Origin: Pseudomonadales bacterium
Lineage (GTDB): Bacteria > Pseudomonadota > Gammaproteobacteria > Pseudomonadales > JAHEIH01
Direction of reading: 5' to 3'
DNA: 5,486 nucleotides
Assembly: GCA_023255355.1 (NCBI GenBank)
Contig: JALRIU010000119.1
Span: forward strand, 1-5,486
Positions within the stretch are counted from its first letter, which is position 1; the number at the start of each line of letters is the position of its first letter. Of the stretch, positions 4,840 to 5,486 are shown one piece after another. The translations under genes were made by a program, and so were the position numbers. The notes under the pieces were generated by a model, which had not been told where the DNA came from, did no database searches, and worked only from the letters and a program-made list of their open reading frames with translations.

Positions 4840-5406
4840 ATGCTGTTAACCGTAACGGGTTTAATTGTATTTATTGCATTGCATTCCTTTCGAGGTCACA
4901 TGGCCTCATCTCGAGATCGACTAATAGCTAAACTTGGTTTGTTTGGGTTTAGAATTTTATTTTCCATGCTTACCATTGCTTCTTTGCTTGCCATCGGACT
5001 TGGTTTGTCTGGTGCGCGGCAAAATCCTGTAGTGATTTGGCAACCTGACCCACTGTGGCGTCCTGCGATGTCTTATGCCATGTATTTTGTGGCGTTGGGT
5101 TTTACTGCACGGTGGGTACCGGCAACGTATCTTAGGTATTGGTTAAAACAGCCTGTCCTTTTGGCCATAGTATTATGGTCGCTTTTACATTTTGCTGTTG
5201 GCGGTCTGCTGCACCAAATGATCGTTTATTTTATTATTTTGCTATGGGCTATTCTGGCGCTTTGGCGTGATAGGCATGAGGTTGTTGGCGCACCAGTGAG
5301 CTTTTATCGTGACGTTATTGCAATCGTGTTGGCGGGTGTTCTGTGGTATGGTTTCGCTGTCTATTTACATGCCGCAATTATCGGCGTATCGGTTATTATT
5401 TTCTAA
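4840..5406 (+). CDS. NnrU-family integral membrane protein
   Basis: A 188-residue very hydrophobic protein with about six membrane segments (roughly residues 2-18, 33-56, 75-95, 104-122, 125-142 and 157-188). The conserved NnrU features are the early LHSFR (H15), a QPDPLWRP loop (68-75) and LKQPVLLAIVLWSLLHF (102-118) with H117. NnrU was named from denitrifier gene clusters, and the related plant zeta-carotene isomerase Z-ISO is a heme-binding membrane enzyme, so heme-linked chemistry is possible but unproven. Residue 104 is Gln where I recall most NnrU proteins having His in a KHP or RHP motif. No denitrification gene is visible nearby. The gene follows the ArsR regulator by nine bases without a clear Shine-Dalgarno, which suggests translational coupling and shared control. 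The biochemical role is unknown. Confidence 0.8.
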   Translation: MLLTVTGLIVFIALHSFRGHMASSRDRLIAKLGLFGFRILFSMLTIASLLAIGLGLSGARQNPVVIWQPDPLWRPAMSYAMYFVALGFTARWVPATYLRYWLKQPVLLAIVLWSLLHFAVGGLLHQMIVYFIILLWAILALWRDRHEVVGAPVSFYRDVIAIVLAGVLWYGFAVYLHAAIIGVSVIIF

Positions 5407-5418
5407 AAGGGTTCCACA

Positions 5419-5486
5419 ATGAGCGATTTTCCTAACTGTCCTAAATGTAGTTCAGAATACACTTATCAAGACGGCGACTTCTTTGT
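5419..5486 (+). CDS. yjdM: YjdM/PhnA-family zinc-ribbon protein, N-terminal 22 codons (cut by the window end)
   Basis: MSDFPNCPKCSSEYTYQDGD closely matches the start of E. coli YjdM (formerly called PhnA, about 111 residues), including the first zinc-ribbon knuckle C7-x2-C10 and the SEYTY segment. The rest, including the second Cys pair, lies beyond the window. AAGGG is seven bases before the ATG, and 12 bases separate it from the NnrU stop codon. The cellular role of this family is poorly defined; the old link to phosphonate use is doubtful. It could be read from the upstream transcript. Confidence 0.9.
   Translation, partial: MSDFPNCPKCSSEYTYQDGDFF

Overview
The window looks like a piece of a moderately AT-rich gammaproteobacterial genome, probably marine. 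The DAHP synthase is collinear with E. coli AroG, the last gene is a YjdM homologue, and a BigR/SqrR-type ArsR regulator and an NnrU-family membrane protein lie between them. The genus cannot be fixed from sequence alone.

Region 1 (about 1-312) does not belong with the rest. The first ~199 bases have a different composition (119 of 199 are G or C) and, on the minus strand, encode an internal piece of an actinobacterial HelY/Ski2-like helicase. They are joined to ~115 bases of collagen-like Gly-X-Y repeat, readable on the plus strand in a different frame. This in turn runs into the middle of an AMP-binding enzyme in a third reading context. Three unrelated coding fragments within about 310 bases, each broken, point to an assembly or library chimera rather than a natural gene.

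Region 2 (about 311-3306) is a tight plus-strand operon. It holds the C-terminal part of an adenylate-forming enzyme, a heme-oxygenase-like diiron oxidase (HDO) with a full set of candidate metal ligands, a classical SDR reductase, and a secreted TPR protein. The genes overlap or are separated by 2-8 bases, and a strong rho-independent terminator follows. I read this as an uncharacterised small-molecule pathway: carboxylate activation, then oxidation by the HDO, then reduction or oxidation by the SDR. The product is unknown. The ligase lacks the usual A10 lysine, so it may not be an ordinary acyl-CoA synthetase. This cluster is the best candidate in the window for undescribed biology.

Region 3 (3310-4359, minus) is aroG, the first enzyme of the shikimate pathway, convergent with the operon and apparently ordinary.

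Region 4 (about 4360-5486, plus) starts divergently from aroG. An intergenic stretch holds an 18-bp-period direct repeat and a possible promoter. It is followed by a small ArsR regulator with the two cysteines of persulfide-sensing family members, an NnrU-like membrane protein, and the first 22 codons of yjdM, cut by the window end.
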